In this document: positions 54,593 through 64,000 of the stretch, in pieces
Position numbering within the stretch: the first letter of the stretch is position 1
Layout: every line of letters starts with the position of its first letter
Source: Aaosphaeria pasadenensis
Taxonomy: Eukaryota > Ascomycota > Dothideomycetes > Pleosporales
NCBI GenBank assembly: GCA_022813625.1
Contig: JAKLMB010000026.1
Coordinates: 62,001-126,000, forward strand
Direction: 5' to 3'
DNA: 64,000 bases
The notes under the pieces: model-generated
What the model was told of the DNA's origin: nothing
Databases searched by the model: none
Seen by the model: the letters and a program-made list of their open reading frames with translations, nothing else
Program-made: the position numbers and the translations under genes

Positions 54593-55609
54593 ACAATATT
54601 GTGGGGGTTTGATTTAAAATAACCCCAATTCTATCATTCACCAATAAAGAGAGGGCAACGAAGACGGACAAAGTGATCAAATCGACCAAGAGTCCAGCAG
54701 GAAACCGCACCAGGAAACTAATACAGTATGGTGGGAGCTCCTCATGCCGAAAACTTCGGAACTACATTTGAAGCTTTGATCTTTGGACGACCTTCGGATG
54801 TTAACTTCTATAGTTGACGCATCCTGTGCAGTTCTCTACGATTGCAACGCATAGCAACTTTGACAAGGCTAAACATTTGTTCCTCCGAGCTATATTCATT
54901 GTTCACAGAAGTTTCTACATACCAGATGATCTCATATTGCCTAGAAACCAGCTTTTAGTATCTATGGCGCCCGGAGAACTCATATGGTACAGTTCGTATT
55001 TCCTAGAGCTCTGAATGTCACTGATATGCTCCTTGGCGATCTTGGGCCTGAGAAATAGAGATTTAAGGCCAAGTAATACCAAGCCTCCGAACGTCGGTCA
55101 CCTTCTTCGAGTTTACGCAGTCTCCATGTGATTTTAAGACGAGAGGAGGGCGAGCAGCATCGCTTGTAAGTCTGCCGATCGAATTGGCGTACAAAAGTCG
55201 TGCTAGTTTGCGAGGCGGAGTGACTCGACCAAAGTGGCGATTGACAAATGAGATAGGTGGAAGATATTGCCACACGGCTATTTTTCAATGAGGTTTGGTA
55301 TAAGCATACTGGGTCTCGACACAATCGATACGATGGTCGTGATATGACGTTGCCTTTTCACAGGAATATGTTGATTTTTGACAGTCTGTACGTACCATGT
55401 TGCAGCAATGAGAAACAATTTAAGCCGGCAATGGACATAAATGTAAGGGATGGCAACTTCTGTCGCATACAATAGCGTGGGGAGACGGGCTTGACGGGAT
55501 AGAATGTGGCTTGATTCAATGGCCTTGTCTGCTTGGTGAGTGGAGTCATCGACACATGATAGATGGCCAATAATAGGAGCCTAGCGAATAACTCAGACTC
55601 ATTACTGTA
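54593..55609. other. spacer aminopeptidase to transposon
   Basis: About 1 kb. No supported coding frame on either strand. It ends at the left inverted repeat of the Fot1-like element. Confidence 0.55.
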
Positions 55610-55659
55610 AGCCGGCCACCCTATTTCCCGGCCCCCCCCTATTCTCGGCCACACTGTAA
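55610..55659 (+). repeat. Left terminal inverted repeat of the Fot1-like element
   Basis: Begins AGCCGGCCACCC and ends GGCCACACTGTAA. Pairs with 57354-57403 with about seven mismatches over 50 bp. Confidence 0.92.
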
Positions 55660-55712
55660 CCAACTCTCCACCACCACACTTTTGCCCACCACCCACCACC
55701 CACCTTTCTAAT

Positions 55713-57293
55713 ATGGCTGATCGCGAGCGCTCTATACAATTAGCCCTTTACGATTTATCTACGCGTAAAATTATATTAATGAGAGAAGCCGCTCGCCTCT
55801 ACAACGTACCCTGCAGCACGTTGCAGGATTGCCTTAAAGGTGTATTGCCTTACGCGATTGCTCACCAAATTTTCTAGTGATTGACACTGGACTAAGAGAA
55901 ATGGATAGTTGATTGGATACTGCAAGAGGACATGCGTGGGTTTCCTCCTACCTTTATTCGTGTACAAGAAATGGCAAAGATTGTTCTGAAGTCTAATGGA
56001 GACACAAAACCACTTGGAAAGAGATGGATAGAATCGTTCCTTACCCGCAATCCACGCGTACAATCAGTCGTTGGCAGAAAGATTGATGCTAAAAGAGCCT
56101 CTGCTGCAACTGTTGAGCAATTGCAGGCATTCTTTGACCGTTTCTATAACGTCCAACAACGATTGAACGTTCCTCCGCAGGATATATACAATATGGATGA
56201 GACTGGGCTTGCATTAGGTATATGTACGAACACTAGAGTCCTTGCTTTATTATCTAAGAAGAAAACCTATATCAAATCACCTGAGGATTGCGAGTGGGTA
56301 TTAATAATAGAGGCAGTAAGCGCTGATGGGTATAAGGTCCTACCTGCGGTTGTCTTTAAGGGGAAGAGCCTATAAACAACGTGGTTTCTGTTAAAATCAG
56401 TTCCTGATTGGTTCTATACTACCTTGACCAACGGCTGGATATTAAACAGTATTGGTTTGCACTGGTTAACCTCTATTTTTATACTAGAAACTGTCAGGCG
56501 TGGGTTAGGCCAAGTACTCTTGATATTGGACGGCCATGGCTCACATGTTGATCTAGAATTCATGTGGAAGGCTTATTGCAGTAATATTGAGCTCCTTTTT
56601 CTACCTCCTCACTCCTCTCACGTCCTACAGCCTCTGGATTTGTCGTCGTTCTCAGTAATCAAGGGAAGATATCGCCAAGAGATTCAGGAGCTTTCGAGCC
56701 TCGACGATGCTGCCCCAGTCAAAAAGGAGAGGTTTATTACCTGTTACAACGTTGCTAGGGAGAAAGGACTCTTAAAGGAGGTAATTACAGCTGGATGGAG
56801 AGCTGCAGGCCTTGTTCTATATAACCTAAGGAAGGTTCTTTAATCCTTGTAGGTAACAAACCGTCTAATTACCCCTGAGGAGGTTATTCAGGTACTAAAT
56901 ACTACTGAGTATATCTACAAGATACTAACAGGGCTGAGGGATATATATATTGCCCGAAAAACTATTGAAAAATCAGAAGGATTGACTTGATCTGCCTGGC
57001 TTGTGCTTCAGAAAGCTGGGAAGGCTATTGGGAATGCAAATTTGCAGATATCTAAGCTACAATTTGCATTGAAAAGGGCTGAGGCCTCTCTTGAATCTAT
57101 TTAGCCTGCAAAATGACGCAAAAGGATTGCAATTGATGCAAATGAGCGCTTTGCAAATATTGAGGAAATTCAGACAGCTATAGCCCTTAGTGCTGCAGCA
57201 GAAGCAGCAATACCTTATAATTCTGGTGATATAACTGCTCTATAAATAGCTGAGGCTGTAGCTGCAGCTACTCTTGAGTCTATGTGCACTTAG
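55713..57293 (+). pseudogene. Fot1/pogo-like transposase, decayed by ten nonsense codons
   Basis: From ATG 55713 a single frame runs 526 codons to TAG 57291-57293 with no insertion or deletion. Ten internal stops occur at 55875, 55878, 55893, 56373, 56841, 56850, 56988, 57102, 57114 and 57243. Seven are TAA/TAG where CAA/CAG is expected and three are TGA where CGA is expected, so all are explained by C-to-T change on this strand. Domains: an N-terminal helix-turn-helix ('AARLYNVPCSTLQDCLKG'), a CENP-B-type DNA-binding segment ('WIESFLTRNPRVQSVVGRKI'), and the DDE integrase core with 'DIYNMDETG', 'VLLILDGHGSHV' and 'SSHVLQPLDLSSFSVIKG' supplying three aspartates. It cannot make active transposase. 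Confidence 0.92.
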
Positions 57294-57353
57294 TTTTAGC
57301 TTTGAAGCTATATCTATTGAAAAATTTCACTTTTTTATCACCATGGCTGCTTA

Positions 57354-57403
57354 TTACGGTGTGGCCGAGAATAGGGGGTGGCCGGGATAGGGGGCGGCCG
57401 GCT
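57354..57403 (-). repeat. Right terminal inverted repeat of the Fot1-like element
   Basis: Begins TTACGGTGTGGCC and ends GGCGGCCGGCT, followed by the TA duplication at 57404-57405. Inverse of 55610-55659. Confidence 0.92.
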
Positions 57404-57538
57404 TAGTCATAATGGATTAAAGCATAGCAAAAGATGGGTAGAAGGGAAAGAGACCAACGGAAAGCGAGCGTACAAAGTAGTATTTGGATTGGGTGGAAGC
57501 TGAAGTGTAGGTGTAGGCGGGGCCTTACTTGGCGACGG

Positions 57539-57547
57539 ATCTGATAA
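57539..57547 (+). promoter_or_regulatory. Iron-GATA site ATCTGATAA (SreA/Fep1-type consensus ATCWGATAA)
   Basis: Perfect match to the consensus bound by fungal iron-repressing GATA factors (SreA, SRE, Fep1, Urbs1), 571-579 bp upstream of the siderophore transporter ATG. Confidence 0.7.
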
Positions 57548-57702
57548 CCTTATTGAAACTCAACACCCAGTGGATCAACTACCAAACAACTTTTCCTCAA
57601 GCGTTGCTCAGGCAGAGCCATCAGGTCAAACTGAGTGGCTGGCGAATAAGGGATGGAGCCGACGCAGATCCGAAGCCCGCCGAGTTGTCTACAGTGAATT
57701 CA

Positions 57703-57711
57703 TTATCAGAT
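57703..57711 (-). promoter_or_regulatory. Second iron-GATA site (TTATCAGAT, reverse of ATCTGATAA)
   Basis: Perfect reverse-strand match to ATCWGATAA, 407-415 bp upstream of the transporter ATG and 155 bp from the first site. Confidence 0.7.
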
Positions 57712-58117
57712 GGCTGAAAATGCCAACGTCGCTAAGCCCGCAGCAACAATTCACGATAGAATCCAAGATTGCAACAGCACTTGGCAGGCCTCTGACGGGC
57801 GCTGGAGACCCACGATCTAGCTCCCATCGCTTCATTTCTCAACTGTCACTGGCGTACAGATTGAAGTGAGCCGTCTCCCGTGCATACGACGGCTCCTCTT
57901 GTCCTCGCACCATGAGAGGTCACAGTGCTCTTGTCTGTCACTTTGCGAGCTCTGGACAGAGTACTTAAACATGTATCAGTACAGACTCTACCCTTTCCTG
58001 GTTTGTCCTCGCTGAAGTCTTCATCTACTTTGGAGCCCTTTTTAATCACCATTGCAAAGTCACATCCGTATATTTATTTATAATTGAACTACTTGCAGTC
58101 CTCACCAAACGGCCAGC

Positions 58118-60087
58118 ATGAGGCTCATTGGAAAGGAGACAAATGGGCTTAGCCATAGCGAATTGCGTCCTGATGAAGGACTTGGAACAGGCACGCCCAA
58201 TGCCTCGAGCACAATGAATGTGGACAAGGCGATAGAAGCCGGCCACGCACCCGTGGTCGATGTCACTCATCCTGTCGATACCGACAGCGAAACCCTCTCT
58301 GCGAATGCTCAAGAGGGTGTAAGAAGAATGCAGGCCACGACCCAAGTGTGGACCAAGAGCCACCTCATTGCGGCATACGTTATGTATGTTGCTCGCATGC
58401 TACCTCAGTTAACTCAAAGGCTAATCGTATCAGGATGTGGATTATAACTTTTGTGGATTACGCGCAGGGTGGAACGAGCGGCAACCTCACTCCTTATGTT
58501 ACTTCTGCATTTGAGCAGCATTCTCTGACTTCTTACACCTATGTCATGTCGGGAGTGATAGGCGGTGTTCTCAAGTTGCCTCTAGCCAAAATCCTTGACA
58601 TTTTCGGACGCCCACAAGGTTACGCACTCAGTGTAGGCTTGATTGTCCTTGGATTGATTATGATGGCGGCATGCAACAATGTACAAACTTTTGCTGCGGC
58701 TCAGATATTTTATTCTATTGGTCGGTCTTTAGTATCCATTGAAATTCAGCACACAACCCACTGACTGCAATCCTAGGCTCCAATGGCCTCAGCTACACGT
58801 TGAGCATCTTCGCCGCAGATACCTCACATCTCAAGAATCGAGGCTTCATGTACGGATTTATTAGTTCGCCATATCTGATCACAATGTGGATCAGTGGGCC
58901 GATCGCCGATGCCTTTTTGAAGGGGCCGGGTTGGAGGTGGAGTTTCGGCATGTGGGCTATCGTTACCACGGTTGTCTGCGCCCCCCTCTACATTCTGTTC
59001 ACGATCAACTATAAGAAAGCCATCAAGGCTGGAATAATTGTCCCAGTGAAAATCAGTCGCACATTCAAGGAGTCTGTCAGATACTACATCGTCGAATTCG
59101 ATGCGGGTGGTCTATTCCTGCTCCTTGCAGGCCTCGTACTCTTCCTGCTGCCATTCAGTCTATATTCCTACCAAGAAGACCAGTGGAGATCGGCACTCGT
59201 AATTTCAATGCTGGTAATTGGAGGTCTTCTACTAATTGCTTTTGTCTTTTATGAGAAATATGTCGCTCCCAAAAGCTTTATTCCTTACCAGCTTCTGCTG
59301 GACCGAACGGTGTTGGGAGCATGTATTTTGGCAGGTGTCTTGTTCCTGTCTTTCTACATTTGGCGGAACTACTTTACTTCCTTCCTTCAAGTTGTCAATG
59401 GTAAGCAAAGTGTGATTGGCTGGTCCAGAAAGAAGCTCATGTCTAGCAGGTCTCAGTATAATCGAGTCCAATTATGTTGTTGAAGTATACGGGATAGGGT
59501 CTTGCATCTCCGCTATCCTTTCTGGCATTGCCATTCGTTGGTCTGGTCGGTTCAAGTGGATTGCGCTGTACTTGGCCGTACCTTTGCAGATGCTTGGAAT
59601 CGGTCTTATGATCCACTTTCGTCGACCAGATGTCAATATTGGGTTCATCATCATGACCCAAATCTTCATTTCCTTCGCAGGTGGAGCTTTGGTCATCACT
59701 GAACAGATTGCTGCGATGGCTGCGACCGACCACCAACACGTTGCTGTCGTGATCGCCCTTGAAACCATGTTCAGCAACATTGGTGGTGGCATTGGATCTT
59801 CCATTGCTGCAGCCGTCTGGACAGGCGTGTTTCCCAAGAGGCTCATGGAGCTCCTCCCCGAAGATTCGCTGGAGAACTTCGCAAGTATCTACGGAGACCT
59901 TTCGGTTCAACTAAGTTATCCGAAAGGAAGCCCCACGCGGATCGCCATCGAACAGGCTTACAGCGATGCGCAGAAATGGATGAACCTTGGTGGGCTATTA
60001 TTCATTACACTTGCTCTTCCTGCTGTGATGGCATGGCGGAACATAAAGGTCAAGGACTTTAAACAGGTTAAAGGACTTGTAGCCTAA
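58118..60087 (+). CDS. MFS siderophore-iron transporter (Sit/Mir family)
   Basis: Exons 58118-58383, 58434-58720, 58777-59400 and 59450-60087 join in phase to 604 residues. A hydrophilic 85-residue N-terminus is followed by about fourteen membrane helices of the DHA-like siderophore branch. Diagnostic parts are 'WIITFVDYAQGGTSGNLTPY' in the first helix and loop, 'KLPLAKILDIFGRPQGY' (loop 2-3 MFS motif), 'GSNGLSYTLSIFAADTS', 'WISGPIADAFLKGPGWRW', and 'GIGSCISAILSGIAIRWSGR' in the second half. It would import ferric siderophores across the plasma membrane by proton symport; the ligand cannot be predicted. Two perfect iron-GATA sites upstream suggest repression when iron is plentiful. The Fot1-like transposon ends 714 bp upstream of the start. 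Confidence 0.9.
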
Positions 60088-61250
60088 TTCTTCGGGGCTA
60101 TCAAGTACAATGCGCAAATCCAACCTTCAACACCTGGATATTCTGTTTGCGCCCACTGTCCCTGCTTCTGTGCATTGCTCGCTACAGTTGCGAGCTACAC
60201 AGAGTAGGCATGATGGGCTATACCCTGCTTGTATCTTGTAGATTCGCGAGAGTTAAGGCTTTTACCAGTTGCTATGTTTTCGCATACATCTAATGAATTT
60301 GTAAAAGCCGAGCGAATAACCAAGCTGATCACTCCCGAAATCGTCATGTGCCCTTAACGCCTTGAAATTTCAGATGGATGTCGGCACCAATAAGGGGTTT
60401 GCCTAGCACGAATAAACTTATCTGAGGATCTAAATCTACTCCTGAGAAATTTGACTGAGGCATGTACTGTGTCGGTAGTTAAGAACGACAGGTTCGAAGA
60501 GCATGGGTTCTACCGCGGCTCGCTCGATTCCGATACAAGTGATGTTTCGGAGCCTAACCGAGCACGATTCTTTGCCCTGTCTTCGAGGAGAAATAATCTC
60601 CACCAATTTCAATGTTGAGAACCTCAAATAATTATTATTCGTTGCTTAAGGTTCTCAACCCGTCGTTATATGGCATTGTAAGAGCACAATCTATCCTATT
60701 TGGTAGTCGAGCTCCCACGTTTCGCGGCAACGCTGTTGTATGAACTTGTGATCGGTATGCATGAGAACTTCATAACAGAGGCAACGCGGGAGATTAAAGT
60801 AATGAACTTTATCATCATCGTTCGAACAGAATGGCTCTCATAGAATATACACAGTAGCACAGATTATATCAAGTGCTCATTGTATACCTCTGTGAGCCTG
60901 TGACAGGAGAGTATCTTGGCTCGTTTTCGCTGATGCTTCGGACCTCCCTAATGTCGCAGCATCAGACATGGAGACCCCTTGGTCTCAGCAAATGTTTCAG
61001 CACCAGCCGTGACTTGCGCATGCACCTCACACCACCGGCATGAAAAACCCTCGATGCCTCTTCCTCAGGAATTGATTCACCAACACAACTTTGCATTGCA
61101 AGCTCGGCTTTGCTTCCCTCCGCCCCGGGATTCTCAAATTCTTCCCTGCGTTCGTAGAGCCGGTACTCTACTATCCACTCCAAGGACCAAGGATCGCAGC
61201 CTTATTGAAGAACTCCCTCTACTCCTTCCAACCAGAACCAGTAATAGGAA
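60088..61250. other. spacer siderophore transporter to coiled-coil gene
   Basis: About 1.16 kb between co-directional genes. No gene or notable repeat. The 200 bp before the next start is pyrimidine-rich. Confidence 0.55.
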
Positions 61251-62645
61251 ATGTGGACTGCAAACCGCCCTCCTTCTCGCCCTTCACGCACACCGTCTGT
61301 CCACTCCGTTGCGTCGATACATTCCTCCAGCCGCCCATCCTCCATGGTATCTCCCCAACTTCAGCGACGCACCGGTGGATACGAGTCCGATCAATCTTCT
61401 GACACTGCTGCCGAAGACGACTTCTCCGGCTTTCCCGTACCTAACAGTATGCCTCCAGCATGGCAATCCCAGCGCCAACAATCCGGCGGCTCTGTTTCCC
61501 GCCTAAGCCAAAAGTTTGGATTTAACGGTCCTGTTGCTGAGATTCCTCCCCCGGCACCTCTTCGAACTCAGAGGGTGCACCAGGAGGAGTCGACAGCCAG
61601 TGAGATGGACGATGATGTTCATTCTCGATCTTCCACTCTCGGTGGCTCCGACCAGGATTTCGATTTTCCCGAGAAAACCCCCACGTCTTTGCCAAAACAG
61701 ATCCGACAGGAGATTATCAAAGTCGACAGCTTTCCTGAGGATGGGGAACCGAAGTCGCATGTTCCCGGGCCATTGGAGACTCAGCTCGCTTCACTCATGT
61801 CTAAATTGATTTTCATGGAACGCGAGAATCCGACGGTGTCAATTACACCAGAAGATCACGCCGCCACAATGGTAGAACTGGAAGCGCTCCGAGAGGAAAA
61901 GAAGTCATGGAAGAAGCGATACGAATCGATCTATGCGTTGAGGGACGAGGATGTGGAGAACAACATAAAGATCCGAGGCATGCTTGCAAAGGCCCGCCGG
62001 GATCTTGAGGGCATGACGAAGTTGCGTGAAGATGACCTTGCGAATTTACAAATCGTTCGAGCGAGACTTGCCGAATCAACCCGCAAGCTGGACAGACTGG
62101 AGACGCAGACCGGGAGCGGAAACGGTAGATCGAGTCCCAGCCGTGGAGCTCGGCCACCGAGTGTCTTCATGGAGCGTAGAAATACGACCGATCTCTTCGC
62201 CGCTGCTCAGGCTGCTGCTCTACAACAACGTGCACTGGAGCTAGAATCCCGCAATGCGGACCTGCAATCACAAATTGAGAGCCTCAAGGGCGGGGCAAGC
62301 ATCGATGACCTGAACCGCTTGACAGCTCACAAAGCATGGAAAGACACGGTGACAGATTTGGAGACGCGCGTCAAGGCGAAGGATGCTGAGATTGCCCGGC
62401 TCAGGTCGTCGGGGGGAGGTTCACATTCGCAAGGAGAAGGAAACATGGGGACAACAACCGATTGGCGTCGAATCGAAGCAATCCACGAAGAGCACGCCAG
62501 CTACCGCGAGAAAGTCGGAGGCAAGATGCAAGCGCTACGCAGCGAAAAGGAAACATTGCAGAGAGAACTGCATCGGAGGGAAGACGAATGCCATGCACTG
62601 GAAGTCAAGGTGCAGAGTTTGCAGCGGAGATTGAGTGTAATCTGA
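61251..62645 (+). CDS. Coiled-coil protein of unknown function
   Basis: Single exon, 464 residues. The first 200 residues are serine- and proline-rich and probably disordered ('RPPSRPSRTPSVHSVASIHS', 'TAAEDDFSGFPVPN'). Residues about 175-300 and 315-464 form heptad-like coiled coils ('MVELEALREEKKSWKKRYES', 'LQQRALELESRNADLQSQIE', 'SEKETLQRELHRREDECHAL'). No catalytic motif, signal peptide or membrane helix. The opening MWTANRPPSRPSR resembles a conserved hypothetical protein of ascomycetes, but I cannot name it. A structural or scaffold role is the most that can be inferred. Confidence 0.75.
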   Translation: MWTANRPPSRPSRTPSVHSVASIHSSSRPSSMVSPQLQRRTGGYESDQSSDTAAEDDFSGFPVPNSMPPAWQSQRQQSGGSVSRLSQKFGFNGPVAEIPPPAPLRTQRVHQEESTASEMDDDVHSRSSTLGGSDQDFDFPEKTPTSLPKQIRQEIIKVDSFPEDGEPKSHVPGPLETQLASLMSKLIFMERENPTVSITPEDHAATMVELEALREEKKSWKKRYESIYALRDEDVENNIKIRGMLAKARRDLEGMTKLREDDLANLQIVRARLAESTRKLDRLETQTGSGNGRSSPSRGARPPSVFMERRNTTDLFAAAQAAALQQRALELESRNADLQSQIESLKGGASIDDLNRLTAHKAWKDTVTDLETRVKAKDAEIARLRSSGGGSHSQGEGNMGTTTDWRRIEAIHEEHASYREKVGGKMQALRSEKETLQRELHRREDECHALEVKVQSLQRRLSVI

Positions 62646-63241
62646 ACACAGGCCTCGATCCGGTTTTGACAAGTGTGGTCGCCGGTCCTGCAGAGCGATG
62701 GTTACGTCTGGGAGGAAAGCAAAGCAGTGAGCGTCTTGGAATAATAGAGTGGCTATGAGAAGGTGACATTACAATCCTATGGGATTTGTGCGACTATGCA
62801 TTCTAAGTTATATATTTGTGGTTTAGCCCAGGCGCACGCGCGGTCTTATATGTCTTAAGGCAGGCATTTCCTCAGATAGAAATATGAGCTGAGGCGATTT
62901 AAGATCTATGAATGCAAGAAGTTTTCATGAAGATTCGATGAAATGCAAGATGCTACTTTAACGCTCCTGAAATTGTTGCTTGCTTGAAAATTCTACCAAG
63001 GGATATAAAAGAAAAGCTCATTGTATGTTCCTCGTGGGCACTGAACGAGTAAGTCATACAACAAGCTTGAGTCTTGCACTGATTTGAGTAAATTGTAGTA
63101 ATGGAATTCGACGACAAGAAGAGTAAATGAAATCACTTCCCGCCAACTAATATGGAGCAAATAGCAGACTTAGATTGCAGACGTTCCCTGTTGATATGGT
63201 GCCTACCCTTGTGGAAGAGTACTCAAGATGGTGGTAGGATC
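62646..63241. other. spacer between convergent coiled-coil gene and ATG15
   Basis: About 600 bp, AT-rich from 62800 to 63130, with two 3' untranslated regions. No gene seen. Confidence 0.6.
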
Positions 63242-64000
63242 TCAAGCAGAAGTTTGTATAGCAACATGAGCGCTTCTTGGATGGGCCACTGGAATCGGTG
63301 CAGGAGATGTTGAAGTAGTTTCTTCATCAAGACAACGTCCGAACCAGCCTTTATGAGTACATGACGACGTAGTTACAGAGGTGGTAGTGGTTGCCTCAGT
63401 TGTGGAAGTCTGGTCTTTGCAGCCAAACCAACCGGGCTTTGAATGGTCAGCATGAAGGTCTGAAGAGAAGGACTTGGTATGGATCGAGCTGGAATACAAC
63501 TTACTGTTTTGCAAACACTGGTAGTGGTGGTAATCAATTCCGTAGTACTGGGTTCCGAAGTGGTTGCTTCGTCTCGGCAGCCCCACCAACCAGGCGTTTT
63601 GCAGGTTTCTGTCCGAGTCCGCGTTGATTGTTCCGTGGAAGATGTGGTGCTCGGTATCTTCGTATGCGTGCCATTTTCGAATTTCCAAAGATAGCAATCT
63701 TCGCAATTGACATCCTCGTCCTGACAAGGTGCGGCTTGTTCGTATTTCTCATAGACATTTGCAATAGCGTAACGAAGTCGGTGGTAGTTCGTACTCTGTC
63801 TCCACCCCCAGTCTTTCACAACATCATAGATGCACTTCCTTCCGGTATGACAGGTTGTTTCGAAGGCGTACCCGGCAATCGAGCAAAAGCTCGAGCCTCC
63901 GTTGCAAGTTCCCATATATATAGGATCTGCAGAATGGCCAAAGTGGAAGCCACCAGTGTTTTTCCGACTTAATGGACTTTGCGGTCCGAGCAAGCCTAGG
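63242..64000 (-). CDS. ATG15: Autophagy lipase Atg15, C-terminal part (5' end beyond the window)
   Basis: Exons 63505-64000 (open at the right edge) and 63242-63436 join at phase 0. The segment 'FHFGHSADPIYMGTCNGG' is the Atg15 region around the catalytic histidine of this class-3-like lipase, followed by 'CHTGRKCIYDVVKDWGW' and 'CEDCYLWKFENGT', both conserved in fungal Atg15. The enzyme reaches the vacuole through the multivesicular-body route and degrades autophagic-body membranes. The C-terminal tail holds threonine/serine-rich linkers and three copies of a C-x3-GWxG-C-x-D motif: 'CKTPGWWGCRD', 'CKTPGWFGCKD' (interrupted by the intron) and 'CTHKGWFGRCLD'. The catalytic serine and the N-terminal anchor are outside the window. 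Confidence 0.9.

Larger units (their letters stand above)
55610..57403 (+). mobile_element. Fot1/pogo-like Tc1-mariner DNA transposon, full length but inactivated
   Basis: A 1,794-bp element with terminal inverted repeats of about 50 bp, flanked by TA dinucleotides (55608-55609 and 57404-57405), the target-site duplication of the Tc1/mariner superfamily. The interior carries one transposase frame on the plus strand broken by in-frame stops only. Length, TA duplication and transposase type fit the Fot1 group of filamentous ascomycetes. It sits between the aminopeptidase gene and the siderophore transporter, with the right end about 135 bp from the first iron-GATA site. Confidence 0.93.
57404..58117. 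promoter_or_regulatory. Siderophore transporter upstream region
   Basis: 714 bp between the transposon and the transporter start, containing two full ATCWGATAA sites (separate entries). An open frame at 57570-57869 has no recognisable domain; it may be chance or a remnant of a gene displaced by older rearrangement. Confidence 0.6.

Noticed and set aside
57570..57869. 99-codon frame between the transposon and the siderophore transporter
   Set aside because: No domain recognised; overlaps the region with the second iron-GATA site. Possible relic but not supportable.
63373..63435. Read-through of the Atg15 last intron as coding sequence
   Set aside because: Splicing from GTAAGT at 63504 to the AG at 63437 restores the GWFGC repeat in frame, whereas read-through loses it.

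Overview
This is a 64 kb stretch of nuclear DNA from a filamentous ascomycete (Pezizomycotina). The evidence is short introns of about 50-90 nt with GT..AG ends and CTAAC-like branch points, gene architectures typical of that group, and a Fot1/pogo-type transposon decayed only by C-to-T changes, as repeat-induced point mutation (RIP) or methyl-cytosine deamination would produce. I cannot name the species. I see no rRNA, tRNA, CRISPR array, viral sequence or biosynthetic gene cluster. All exon maps are manual, based on splice signals and reading-phase agreement.

Layout. 0-10 kb: the 3' end of a SET-domain methyltransferase; two sulfate-assimilation genes in tandem (ATP sulfurylase MET3, PAPS reductase MET16); a UFL1-like UFM1 ligase. 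10-20 kb: an Arb2-domain protein; a ketopantoate-reductase-like protein with substituted catalytic residues; the exosome cofactor LRP1; the Rab exchange factor SEC2. 21-30 kb: small genes with very short spacers, namely PDCD5-like, MIX17, VMA22, SURF1/SHY1, CENP-T and CMS1. 30-33.6 kb: a gene-free, microsatellite-rich spacer ahead of the Rho-type GTPase RAC1. 35-42.6 kb: a UBX-domain protein, a double glutathione-transferase fusion and a secreted alkaline phosphatase. After a 2.9 kb spacer come a photolyase (45.5-47.5 kb), retromer VPS5, a HotDog thioesterase, a small mitochondrial membrane protein and a secreted M28 aminopeptidase (to 54.6 kb). 55.6-57.4 kb: a complete but inactivated Fot1-like transposon, followed by a siderophore-iron transporter with two perfect iron-GATA sites upstream. 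The window ends with a coiled-coil protein and the 3' part of the autophagy lipase ATG15.

Most genes are unrelated housekeeping functions (membrane traffic, mitochondrial assembly, RNA processing, chromosome segregation). Functional links visible here are the MET3-MET16 pair and, more loosely, secreted or vacuolar nutrient scavenging (alkaline phosphatase, aminopeptidase, ATG15, siderophore uptake). Long spacers share short palindromic words (TACCTAGGTA and TACGGAGTA families) that genes lack. The best leads are the paired iron-GATA sites beside a RIP-like transposon, the UFL1-like gene in an ascomycete, the substituted ketopantoate reductase, the GST-barrel-GST fusion, and the photolyase with two possible starts and a missing substrate loop.
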